DNA of 55,905 nucleotides, taken from an uncultured Aquimarina sp. Lineage in GTDB: Bacteria > Bacteroidota > Bacteroidia > Flavobacteriales > Flavobacteriaceae. The position numbers and the translations under genes were made by a program. Below, piece after piece: positions 8,171 to 15,749 of the stretch. Where the stretch lies: positions 1-55,905 of the forward strand of contig CANLRN010000022.1 of the NCBI GenBank assembly GCA_947493495.1, written 5' to 3'. The notes under the pieces are model-generated. The model was not told where the DNA came from. It made no database searches and saw nothing but the letters and a program-made list of their open reading frames with translations. Each line of letters opens with the position of its first letter. Position 1 is the first letter of the stretch.

Positions 8171-9075
8171 TCACCGAAAAAGAAATATCAAAACAATTAG
8201 GACGAACAATTAAATCACCGATTCGAGTAGGGAAAATAGCTGACTTGAAAATGGATACAGTGTCTTTTCTCGATTTTTTTGCTCCTTTTTTTAGTAATCT
8301 TCAAGATGATGTTTATTTGATACGTAGTAAACAGATCAATTTTCTAAAAACTGTTTTTCCTGAAGAATCAGAAGTCATTGAAAAGTTGCACAAACCTTAT
8401 TTTGAAGGAACCAGAACAATAGACGCATTAGCATATTGGATACAACAATTGGATCCGAAACACAAACAAGAATTTGAGCAACTATCTACTGTTACCAGAC
8501 AACGTGCTATAGCTTCTTTTGAAATTGAAATCTGGGATGACGAATATTTTGTAGAGCGAGTTGAGCAACAAGGATTCGAGCAAGATGTAGATGATTTCAG
8601 AGTATGGAAACGGATATTTAAGCAGGCGAGTAGAGAAGCCGTAGAGAATGAATTGTTTTTTGGGTTGCTTAAAAAAATGTCGAAAATGATTAGGGATATT
8701 CACCCTGAAACTCGTAAAGTCCAGATTACAAGTCATTTTATGAGAACCATTTCTCATAAAAAAATAAAAGGAGAAAATTCCCCAGAAGGAACACATGAGG
8801 ATGGGGCGCAATATATTATGTCTGCATTAGTGGTAAATCGCCAGAATATAAAAGGTGCTGAAAGTCAGATTTATGAAAAAACAACTTCTGGGAATAAAGA
8901 ATTGATTTATAAAAAAGCACTAGAACCAGGCGAATTTATCTTTCAGGCAGATACAGGAGAAGAGCTTACCTTTGGCAATGACTTATGGCACTATGTGACT
9001 CCTATAGAACCTGATAATATAGCAGCGCCTGGTATTCGAGATATTATAGGCTTTGATATGGATATTATAGCTTAA
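8167..9075 (+). CDS. Putative 2-oxoglutarate/Fe(II) dioxygenase
   Basis: This 302-residue protein has a C-terminal region resembling the 2OG-Fe dioxygenase family PF10014. The proximal metal motif H-x-D is at H210/D212 in GTHEDGA. A strand with ALVVNRQNIKGAESQIYE follows, then a distal histidine H275 in DLWHYVTP. The N-terminal ~190 residues are helical and unassigned. Family members hydroxylate small molecules or amino acids; this substrate is unknown. The start overlaps the AAA+ stop by four bases, and the stop overlaps that of the opposing methyltransferase gene. The family call comes from motif spacing only, so it is moderately sure. Confidence 0.72.
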   Translation: MITEKEISKQLGRTIKSPIRVGKIADLKMDTVSFLDFFAPFFSNLQDDVYLIRSKQINFLKTVFPEESEVIEKLHKPYFEGTRTIDALAYWIQQLDPKHKQEFEQLSTVTRQRAIASFEIEIWDDEYFVERVEQQGFEQDVDDFRVWKRIFKQASREAVENELFFGLLKKMSKMIRDIHPETRKVQITSHFMRTISHKKIKGENSPEGTHEDGAQYIMSALVVNRQNIKGAESQIYEKTTSGNKELIYKKALEPGEFIFQADTGEELTFGNDLWHYVTPIEPDNIAAPGIRDIIGFDMDIIA

Positions 9076-9956
9076 GACAATTCACAACTAATATCATCTA
9101 GAGAAGCACCATAATCAAAACTAAAATCAATATGTACCAAGTCTCCCGCTTTTACTTCTTGTATATTCGTAGTTTTTAGTACCGTTGGCGGCATCAAACT
9201 ATCAGTACCCGTAAAATTAGCCCCTTCAGTTACTTCTACATAAGATTCGAGATATAGGGCGTTAACGGTACCAGAAAACAATACAGGAGCCGAAAAACTT
9301 AGCTTTACTCCCTGTTTTTTCTCTTTTAACAATTCAATCTCATTCACTAGAAATTGTTGCGTTAAAAACATCGGTTGATGTCTGGTAAAATTCACTGGAT
9401 AATGATGAATATTGTCGTCAATTTCTGCCTCGCAAAGCCTTGCAAAATTTACGATTCGGTTAGGAAATAACTTACCATCTGGTTTTAGAAACTCTCGCAT
9501 GTGCTGAAAAATCTGTACCTGAAACTCATTAGCACAATAGATACTCATCAGTTCGCCAATGACATAATCTACTTTTTCTGGTAAATCTACCGTAAGCGCA
9601 TCTGCAAAAACCACTTCTACTTTATCTGCCCAAGGATGTTTAGCGATTTCTTTTTTGATAAATGGAATCAGATCTGGATTATTCTCGATGAGGTATGCCT
9701 TTTTTACGTATGGCATATACAATTTAGTTAGCGGTAATGTACCTACTCCGATCTCGCATACCACAGCGTCTTTTAAATTGTTATTAAGTTGAAACGCTTT
9801 ATGAAAAGCATCTACACGCTGCTTATCAGTTTCCATAATCTTATAGTAGATTTCAGGAAAACCATAATGTGATTCATCAAAAGTTTGTGCTTTCAACAAG
9901 CTATATTTTAGGGCATCGTAATTGTCTATAACCTCTTCGAATAATGTATCTTTCAT
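9072..9956 (-). CDS. PRMT-like SAM-dependent methyltransferase
   Basis: The 294-residue protein has a class I methyltransferase core. Motif I is AVVCEIGVGTLPLTKLY (about residues 63-79), the acidic end of strand 2 is AYLIENN, motif II is around VVFADAL, and VIGELMSIYCANE follows. A later LKPDGKLFPNR and the beta-rich C-terminal half recall protein arginine methyltransferases. True bacterial PRMTs are rare, so the substrate may be a small molecule or another protein residue. The gene converges on the dioxygenase gene: the bases TTAA at 9072-9075 serve as stop codons for both strands. Confidence 0.75.
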   Translation of the reverse strand: MKDTLFEEVIDNYDALKYSLLKAQTFDESHYGFPEIYYKIMETDKQRVDAFHKAFQLNNNLKDAVVCEIGVGTLPLTKLYMPYVKKAYLIENNPDLIPFIKKEIAKHPWADKVEVVFADALTVDLPEKVDYVIGELMSIYCANEFQVQIFQHMREFLKPDGKLFPNRIVNFARLCEAEIDDNIHHYPVNFTRHQPMFLTQQFLVNEIELLKEKKQGVKLSFSAPVLFSGTVNALYLESYVEVTEGANFTGTDSLMPPTVLKTTNIQEVKAGDLVHIDFSFDYGASLDDISCELS

Positions 9957-10024
9957 ATGTTATTGGTTGTTTTAGTAAATATAATCATTCGTAGGTTTTA
10001 AAAAAATGTGGCTATTGAATTTTA

Positions 10025-10040
10025 GTAACTAATCAGTCTA
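10025..10040 (+). repeat. Left terminal inverted repeat of the IS66 derivative
   Basis: The sequence GTAACTAATCAGTCTA pairs perfectly with 10728-10743. Homology between the ends stops after these 16 bases. Confidence 0.85.
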
Positions 10041-10140
10041 TTTTTTCTAAAGCTCTATTTTAGACGTATTGATATGTTACTTGGCCAAATATTCACGTAC
10101 TTTAGGTGTTATTTTTATAGTAATTTAATTCCTTAGCGAT

Positions 10141-10587
10141 ATGGATTTAAACGTATTGTTATTGCGATTAGAAGCTCTCGAACTTCGTCTAAAATTATTG
10201 GAGAAAGAGAAAATAGAATTGAAAGATCGTTTTTCTCGCTATGAGTCTCCTAAAAACAGTAACAATAGTTCCAAACCACCAAACAAAAAACGTAAAGAAC
10301 TTTATACTTTTTACAAAAGGATGAGAAGAGAACAACAAAATCTCTTTGTGTTCTTGTATACCTTAGAAGTACCCGCAGATAACAATGCCTCAGAAAGAGC
10401 AATTCGTAATATTAAAGTCAAGCAAAAAATATCGGGGCAATTTAAAACAACAACGGCTGCTCAAAATTTTGCTAAAATAAGATCCGTTGTTGACACGACT
10501 ATTAAAAACGGAATGAATGTACTAATACGATTTATAACTAAAAATTTCGCATATTCATCGTTTCTTTTTCCTTTCTACTTCGTTTAA
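10141..10587 (+). pseudogene. IS66 transposase remnant (N- and C-terminus joined)
   Basis: This 148-residue frame joins two distant parts of an IS66 TnpC transposase. Residues 1-52 are the leucine-rich coiled coil plus the SPKNSNNSSKPPNKK motif. Residues ~54-130 are the C-terminal end of the catalytic domain, including ADNNASERAIRNIKVKQKISG, which carries the last catalytic Glu. The zinc-binding region and both catalytic Asp residues are missing. The deletion kept the reading frame open, so a small DNA-binding-like peptide could still be made, but it cannot catalyse transposition. Confidence 0.85.
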
Positions 10588-10727
10588 AAAATAAACCGTA
10601 GCTATAGCTATGCTTGATTTTTTTACCTTGCATAAAGAAAAAATAATTCAATGAATTTATACGAATTTTTTAATCAAAAATCGTATAACAGCTCTTGTAG
10701 AAATTGTAAAATTTGAATATCAATTCG

Positions 10728-10743
10728 TAGACTGATTAGTTAC
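10728..10743 (-). repeat. Right terminal inverted repeat of the IS66 derivative
   Basis: TAGACTGATTAGTTAC is the exact reverse complement of the left end at 10025-10040 and marks the right boundary. Confidence 0.85.
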
Positions 10744-10770
10744 AAGAAGCTTTCAAATTTAATAAACACT

Positions 10771-10823
10771 GATGTTTTCTTAATTTTAGCCTAGCGGCGC
10801 TACGATTACATTAAAAAACATAG
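10771..10823. repeat. Dispersed intergenic repeat, copy 2
   Basis: This stretch shares the exact 18-mer TGTTTTCTTAATTTTAGC (10773-10790) with 55392-55409 and continues with the same pattern, TAGC, a short G/C-rich core and an ATTAAAAAA tail. It lies 28 bp outside the right end of the IS66 derivative. The rest of 10588-10966 holds the tail of that element and no convincing gene. Confidence 0.5.
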
Positions 10824-10966
10824 TGAAACGATAATGTTTGCAGCAGTTGAAAGATAGAATAGATTTCCTTATGCATAAAGCGGGTTTAAGGTTTTTGATG
10901 ATCAGTATTCTGATATTATACATAGAGAATGGTAGATTTTTGGAGTATAGGAATGAATACAAAATT

Positions 10967-13153
10967 TTAATGGTGGTCGCTATGATTTCCGAAGGGTTTA
11001 TAAATAATACCTGCACTAAAAATAAACCCATCTGTTGGCGCATAAATTTCGGCAAATGTAGGATTGTCTGATGGCGGAAATACAAGAGGCGAAAACCTAC
11101 TTTGTCGTCTATCCGTAAAATTTTCGAAATTTACAAAAACGCTTCCCCAAGTAAAATTATGCATCGCTAATAATCCCATCGTAATAAAATCTGTTGTTTT
11201 TGTTCCATTAGATAATAGCTGTGATCCTGTATAATAGGTTTCATAACCGATACGCCATTTTTGATTTTCATACATGATAACACTCCCCCCATTATGCCTT
11301 GCGGTAAGTGGTTTCTGAGGATTGCTTGGCAAGTATTTTAATCGGGTATCGATAAATGCATAATTTAAGAACCACCTAAAATCTTTATAAGAAAACTTGA
11401 TATTGGTTTCTGCACCCATACTAATAACTGTATTTGTGGCATTTTCGAACTGAAAAGTAGTAGCCGTTAGATTGTTTAGCAACAGGCTATTCTCTATAGA
11501 AGTTAGATAGAATAACTGGTTGATAGAAAAACCAATATCGTGGGGTAGTCTGGTTTTGTAATTCACATCAAAATTTAATCCATAAGAACGTTCTGCTTTT
11601 AATGCATTTTTATCAATAGGCAGTATATTCCTGAAATTGATAAATTCAGCTTCTTCAGTAAAAATATCAGGTATTTTATAGCCTAATCCACCTCCGATTC
11701 TACTAGAAAAAGAAGGGCCAGTTTTATAGAGCAATGAAAATCTAGGTAAAGGGAAAAATCCCCAATCATTAGCATAATCTATTCGTACGCCTGTTTCTAG
11801 AATCCATGCGTTAGATAGATCATAGATATTGTTAGCAAATACACCTGTAGTAATATCTTTTTGATCTCTTTGGATAACTTGCTCATCTTCATCAAAACTT
11901 GTTGTATACAAGTTTCCTCCAAGCACCCAATCTGATCTTTTGCCTTGTCGAACATAGGTAGCTTCTGTAAAAGTGTTCCACTGTTGCCCTTGGAACGAAA
12001 AATCTGGAATCTCCAGATCTCTATCAAAAAAAGAAATGCTATTTTTTATAATAAAAGACTGTGCACTATCGATCTTGGTTTCATATACAAGTTGACTACT
12101 GATCCGTTTGGATATATTCTCTTCGGTATACAAGCGGATTCCATTTGTATTCCTTTCAATTTGATTGATATTGCCTCCTTTTCTATCATCATAGGTTCCG
12201 TTTAGCCCTACCCAAAGCGTTGTATTTTCTGAAGGGTAATAAAATAACTTAGGATTGATAGTGACTGAATATGTTTGTGGGAGATTGCTAAAATCATCAT
12301 CTTCTGGGTCATACACTTTTTGATAATTCGAAGAAGCATATAGTGTCGTTCCCCATTTCTCATTGCGGCTACTATAAAATACATTTCCAGTAGTTCCTAA
12401 TGCTTGGGTTTGTGTGAGCATGAGATCCAGTTCAGGTTCTTCTTCTGGTGTTTTAGAAACTAAATTCACCAAACCTGCAATAGCACCTCCTCCGTAAAGA
12501 GTAGAGGAACTCCCTTTTATAATTTCGAATTGTAGTATGTCTAATGGTGGTATTTGCATAATACTTAGTCCACTAGAAAACCCGTTATAGAGCGGAAACC
12601 CATCTCTAAGCAGTTGCGTATATCGACCATCTAAGCCTTGGATTCTGATATTGGTATTCCCACTACTTAAGGATGTTTGCTGCATTTGGATACCTGTACT
12701 CTCGCGTAATACCATAGAGATATTGGTAGCATTCATGGCATTTTTTTCATTCAATTCTTCTCCGCCTATAAATTCAATTCTGGTAGGAATGCGGCGTATG
12801 GTTCGGCTACTACGAGTTGATTTAAGCATGACTTCTTCTAATTCGTGATCACTTTTCTTCAGATAAAACACAAGAGGCTTCTGATAGGGGATCTCTATAG
12901 TGGATTGAATCGGTTCAAAACCCATAAAAGAGATAGCAATTAGGTGTTGACCCTTAGGGATATTTTCAAAAGTAGCAATCCCATCAAGATCTGTAATGAC
13001 TCCTTTCTCTATGTTTTTGATCATTACAGAAGCTCCAACTAGTGGTTTTTGATTTTCTTGATCGAGGACTTTGATTTGTAATGTAGTTGTTTGTGCATTG
13101 CAGTACATACTACAGCATAACATAAACCATAGGTTAATTGATTGTATATTCAT
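10967..13153 (-). CDS. TonB-dependent outer-membrane receptor
   Basis: The 728-residue protein has a signal peptide (about 1-20, ending CNAQ) and a carboxypeptidase-D-like regulatory domain (about 24-105). A plug domain follows (about 120-235, with IRIQGLDGRYTQLLRDGFPL and STLYGGGAIAGLVNLVS), then a beta-barrel to the C-terminus. It imports a large ligand across the outer membrane using TonB energy. Barrel features suggest a siderophore-type receptor, but the ligand is not readable. There is no N-terminal STN signalling domain. An ECF sigma gene lies 94 bp upstream on the same strand, so the two may be co-transcribed. Confidence 0.92.
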   Translation of the reverse strand: MNIQSINLWFMLCCSMYCNAQTTTLQIKVLDQENQKPLVGASVMIKNIEKGVITDLDGIATFENIPKGQHLIAISFMGFEPIQSTIEIPYQKPLVFYLKKSDHELEEVMLKSTRSSRTIRRIPTRIEFIGGEELNEKNAMNATNISMVLRESTGIQMQQTSLSSGNTNIRIQGLDGRYTQLLRDGFPLYNGFSSGLSIMQIPPLDILQFEIIKGSSSTLYGGGAIAGLVNLVSKTPEEEPELDLMLTQTQALGTTGNVFYSSRNEKWGTTLYASSNYQKVYDPEDDDFSNLPQTYSVTINPKLFYYPSENTTLWVGLNGTYDDRKGGNINQIERNTNGIRLYTEENISKRISSQLVYETKIDSAQSFIIKNSISFFDRDLEIPDFSFQGQQWNTFTEATYVRQGKRSDWVLGGNLYTTSFDEDEQVIQRDQKDITTGVFANNIYDLSNAWILETGVRIDYANDWGFFPLPRFSLLYKTGPSFSSRIGGGLGYKIPDIFTEEAEFINFRNILPIDKNALKAERSYGLNFDVNYKTRLPHDIGFSINQLFYLTSIENSLLLNNLTATTFQFENATNTVISMGAETNIKFSYKDFRWFLNYAFIDTRLKYLPSNPQKPLTARHNGGSVIMYENQKWRIGYETYYTGSQLLSNGTKTTDFITMGLLAMHNFTWGSVFVNFENFTDRRQSRFSPLVFPPSDNPTFAEIYAPTDGFIFSAGIIYKPFGNHSDHH

Positions 13154-13247
13154 GTAGGTTTTGTTCTAAGCACTATACAAGTGCTATTCAGAGTATATAT
13201 ACTAACAAATATAAACTAAAAAACTATATTCTGAGTCCAAGTATTTT

Positions 13248-13823
13248 TCAAGTCAGAACAGGTATAACTGCTATTTCTTCATATAGTGGATCTTGTTCTA
13301 CCATAGAGAGTAAGCTTTTTTTAGCTTCGAATTTCTTTTTACGTGCATACCCTTCGGTATATCCTGTTATTTCTGAGATTTCTTTCATAGATTTTCCTTT
13401 AAAATATAATGTTAATACTTTTTTGTTGTCTAAACTAAGGTTTTGAAAATGCTTTCGGTATAACTGTTCTCGTTCATTAGTTTCAATATCGATAAGAAAA
13501 GAAGTGTCTACTTCTTTTTCGAATAGATGAACACTATCGGTAAGCAAGAGTTTTTTTTGTTTTCGTAATCGATTTCTCCATATATTTTTACAAATCCCAT
13601 AAAAATATGTTTTTATGGGACTTTTTAGTTCTACAAGACCAGAGCGTAATTTTAGATATAGCACGATCATGGCATCTTGAAAAACATCTTCTACATCTTG
13701 TGTATTGCCAGAATTACGTATGATATATCCTCTAATATATACCATAGTTTCTTTATAAAAATGTTTTAGAATTTTTTCATCTCCTTGTGTAACTCCAGTA
13801 ATGATGATTGTATTAGAGCGCAT
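13248..13823 (-). CDS. ECF-type RNA polymerase sigma factor
   Basis: This 191-residue protein carries sigma-70 region 2 (about 18-90, including DVEDVFQDAMIVLYLKL and the -10-recognition helix IKTYFYGICKNIWRNRLRK). Region 4 follows (about 125-175, helix-turn-helix MKEISEITGYTEGYARKKK). It should direct RNA polymerase to a small regulon. FecI-type sigma factors sit beside TonB-dependent receptors, as here, but no anti-sigma gene lies nearby and the receptor lacks a signalling domain. Control must therefore be by another route if the two are linked. Confidence 0.9.
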   Translation of the reverse strand: MRSNTIIITGVTQGDEKILKHFYKETMVYIRGYIIRNSGNTQDVEDVFQDAMIVLYLKLRSGLVELKSPIKTYFYGICKNIWRNRLRKQKKLLLTDSVHLFEKEVDTSFLIDIETNEREQLYRKHFQNLSLDNKKVLTLYFKGKSMKEISEITGYTEGYARKKKFEAKKSLLSMVEQDPLYEEIAVIPVLT

Positions 13824-13913
13824 TCTTTTTTTGATTTATTGATGAATTTATTTTTAAACTCAGTATATGGCATACTAGTTAGCATATAGCTTTCACTTTT
13901 ATACAAAATGGTA

Positions 13914-14249
13914 TTATTTACTCCCCAACATCAATAGCTCATTACAAACTATTTCTGTAATATATCGTTTGTTCCCTTCTGTATCATCATAAGTCCGAGA
14001 GGTCAGTTTGCCCTCGATAGCAACTTCTTGTCCTTTGTTTACATATTTTTCTATGATTTCGGCAGTTTTTCCCCAAGCAATAATATTATGCCATTGAGTG
14101 TCCGTTATTTTATCACCCGCTTTATTGTAATAATAATCATTGGTGGCGATAGAAAATTTTGCTAGTTTTTTACCAGAATCTAAATTAAGGATTTCGGGTT
14201 CTTGTCCTAAGTTTCCGATTAACTGTACTTTGTTTTTTAATGTGTTCAT
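13914..14249 (-). CDS. ssb: Short single-stranded DNA-binding protein
   Basis: This 111-residue protein is one SSB-type OB fold (residues 4-107). It has the usual motifs: KVQLIGNLGQEPEI, FSIATN, TQWHNIIAWGKTAEI, VAIEGKLTSRTYDD and a final strand. It lacks the flexible linker and acidic C-terminal tip that recruits partner proteins in full-length SSB. Flavobacteria often carry a second, short SSB of this kind besides the housekeeping one. The role here could be recombination or repair. A small ORF ends 15 bp upstream. Confidence 0.9.
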   Translation of the reverse strand: MNTLKNKVQLIGNLGQEPEILNLDSGKKLAKFSIATNDYYYNKAGDKITDTQWHNIIAWGKTAEIIEKYVNKGQEVAIEGKLTSRTYDDTEGNKRYITEIVCNELLMLGSK

Positions 14250-14264
14250 GATTTTTAGATGTAT

Positions 14265-14570
14265 TTAATTAAACAATTGAAATGATATCGAATTTTTAGT
14301 GTGTATATCCTTGAAATGATCACTGATTATAATTCGATACTGCAAACCTAAAACAGGAGCAACATTAGATTCGGTTAGGAAGTGTTTATTTTCGGTTGTA
14401 ATTGTTTGTAGTCGTTTAAAAATGAATAAAGCAATAGCTTTATCTTTCTGTAGCGAAGAGAATTTTACTAGTAAAGTACTTTTACTGTGTAGTGTAAGAG
14501 TGTTATTGTAGTATGTTGGTAGCCAGATCAAAACTGATAGTGTAACAAAAAAGCTAATATGTCGTCTCAT
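14265..14570 (-). CDS. Small hypothetical protein upstream of ssb
   Basis: This is an open frame of 101 residues with a basic-hydrophobic N-terminus (MRRHISFFVTLSVLIWLP) that could be a signal peptide or anchor, followed by a mixed polar region. Codon use is like that of the neighbours. It ends 15 bp before ssb and starts 25 bp from the divergent serine hydrolase start at 14595. I recognise no family, and it may be chance. Confidence 0.4.
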   Translation of the reverse strand: MRRHISFFVTLSVLIWLPTYYNNTLTLHSKSTLLVKFSSLQKDKAIALFIFKRLQTITTENKHFLTESNVAPVLGLQYRIIISDHFKDIHTKNSISFQLFN

Positions 14571-14594
14571 AGACTAATCATCAATCAAAATCAA

Positions 14595-15710
14595 ATGAAT
14601 AAATTATCTATTGTACTACTATTATTATTAATTAGTATAAATCTTACAGCACAAAAGAAGCCATTTATACCAATCCAAAAAGGAGATGGCTGGAATACAG
14701 AAAGTCAATTTTTAGGGAATCGTACAATTGAAAAAATGGATAGCCTCATTACTTCGAATGAATTCAAAAAAATTTCAAGCGTAGTAATTGCACATAATGG
14801 GAAAATTATTTTTGAGAATTATTACAACGATAATGATTCAGAAACAAAACATAACACTCGTTCATGTACAAAAACAATAACTGGAGCATTGATTGGAACT
14901 TTACTTCAAAATGGCTTATTAAAATCTATAAGTCAAAATGCTTCTGCATTTTCTAAAGTTAAAGAGATACAAAATCCAGATACTCGAAAAAATGCAATAA
15001 CTATTGAGGATTTACTTACAATGTCATCTATTTTAGAGTGTAACGACTGGGAACAATATTCTCGTGGAAAAGAAGACAGAATGTATATAATCGAGGATTG
15101 GGTAAAATTTTATTGGGATTTACCAATAAGAGGTTTTCCAGAATGGATAAAAAAACCAAAAGACTCAAAATACGGGCGTAGTTTTAGTTATTGTACTGCT
15201 GGTGTTGTAGTATTAGGAGATATTATACATAACATTTCGGGTTCTTTGGAAAAATATGCAGACAAGGCACTTTTTTCTAAATTAGGCATTACAGATTATC
15301 ATTGGCAAATGACTCCAACTGGAATACCAATGACAGGAGGTGGACTTGGACTTAAAAGTAGAGATTTACTAAAAATTGGACAGTTATACTTAAATAATGG
15401 GATATGGAATGATGAACAAATTATTTCTAAAGAATTTGTTGAAGAATCAACCAAACCTAAAGCTGAAATGACAATGTTTGATTATGAATATGGTTATTTA
15501 TGGTGGTTATCTAAATTTGGAAAAGAGGTTAAAGAAAAAGCATATTTTATGTCTGGATCAGGAGGTAATAAAATAGCTGTCTTTCCTAAATTAGATTTAG
15601 TTGTTGTTTTAACAAGCACATATTTTAATGGAGGAATAGATTCTTTTGACCAAACAACCAAAATATTAGACGAATATATTGTCCCCGAAATAAAGAAACT
15701 GAAGAAATAG
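14595..15710 (+). CDS. Secreted serine hydrolase, beta-lactamase fold
   Basis: This 371-residue protein has a signal peptide (MNKLSIVLLLLLISINLTAQ) and a class C beta-lactamase-like domain. The nucleophile motif S-x-x-K is S90-C-T-K93. The second motif, usually Y-x-N, reads Y199-C-T, so the Asn is replaced by Thr, and a Gly-rich SGSGGNK near residue 323 takes the K-T-G-like place. Such proteins act as esterases, peptidases or amidases in the periplasm. The ATG at 14595 is chosen over 14559 because it starts the signal peptide directly. Confidence 0.85.
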   Translation: MNKLSIVLLLLLISINLTAQKKPFIPIQKGDGWNTESQFLGNRTIEKMDSLITSNEFKKISSVVIAHNGKIIFENYYNDNDSETKHNTRSCTKTITGALIGTLLQNGLLKSISQNASAFSKVKEIQNPDTRKNAITIEDLLTMSSILECNDWEQYSRGKEDRMYIIEDWVKFYWDLPIRGFPEWIKKPKDSKYGRSFSYCTAGVVVLGDIIHNISGSLEKYADKALFSKLGITDYHWQMTPTGIPMTGGGLGLKSRDLLKIGQLYLNNGIWNDEQIISKEFVEESTKPKAEMTMFDYEYGYLWWLSKFGKEVKEKAYFMSGSGGNKIAVFPKLDLVVVLTSTYFNGGIDSFDQTTKILDEYIVPEIKKLKK

Positions 15711-15749
15711 CAATGATTAGAATAGATGTATAACCAAACGATAGCCGGT

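Larger units (their letters stand above)
10025..10743 (+). mobile_element. Internally deleted IS66-family element
   Basis: The element is bounded by perfect 16-bp inverted repeats, GTAACTAATCAGTCTA at 10025-10040 and its reverse complement at 10728-10743. The GTAA end is typical of IS66. Only 719 bp remain, against about 2.5 kb for a full IS66 with tnpA, tnpB and tnpC. The 8-bp flanks (gaatttta and aagaagct) do not match, so no target duplication survives. One rearranged transposase ORF remains inside. It is a non-autonomous derivative that could move only with a transposase supplied in trans. Confidence 0.85.

Noticed and set aside
10017..10751. Target-site duplication around the IS66 derivative
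   Set aside because: The 8-bp flanks differ completely, so no duplication can be claimed.
11797..12848. Open frames overlapping the TonB-dependent receptor gene in other frames
   Set aside because: They show no family features, and the receptor frame is complete with signal peptide, plug and barrel.
14559..14594. Earlier ATG for the serine hydrolase
   Set aside because: It would place 12 polar residues before a clear signal peptide and overlap the divergent ORF.
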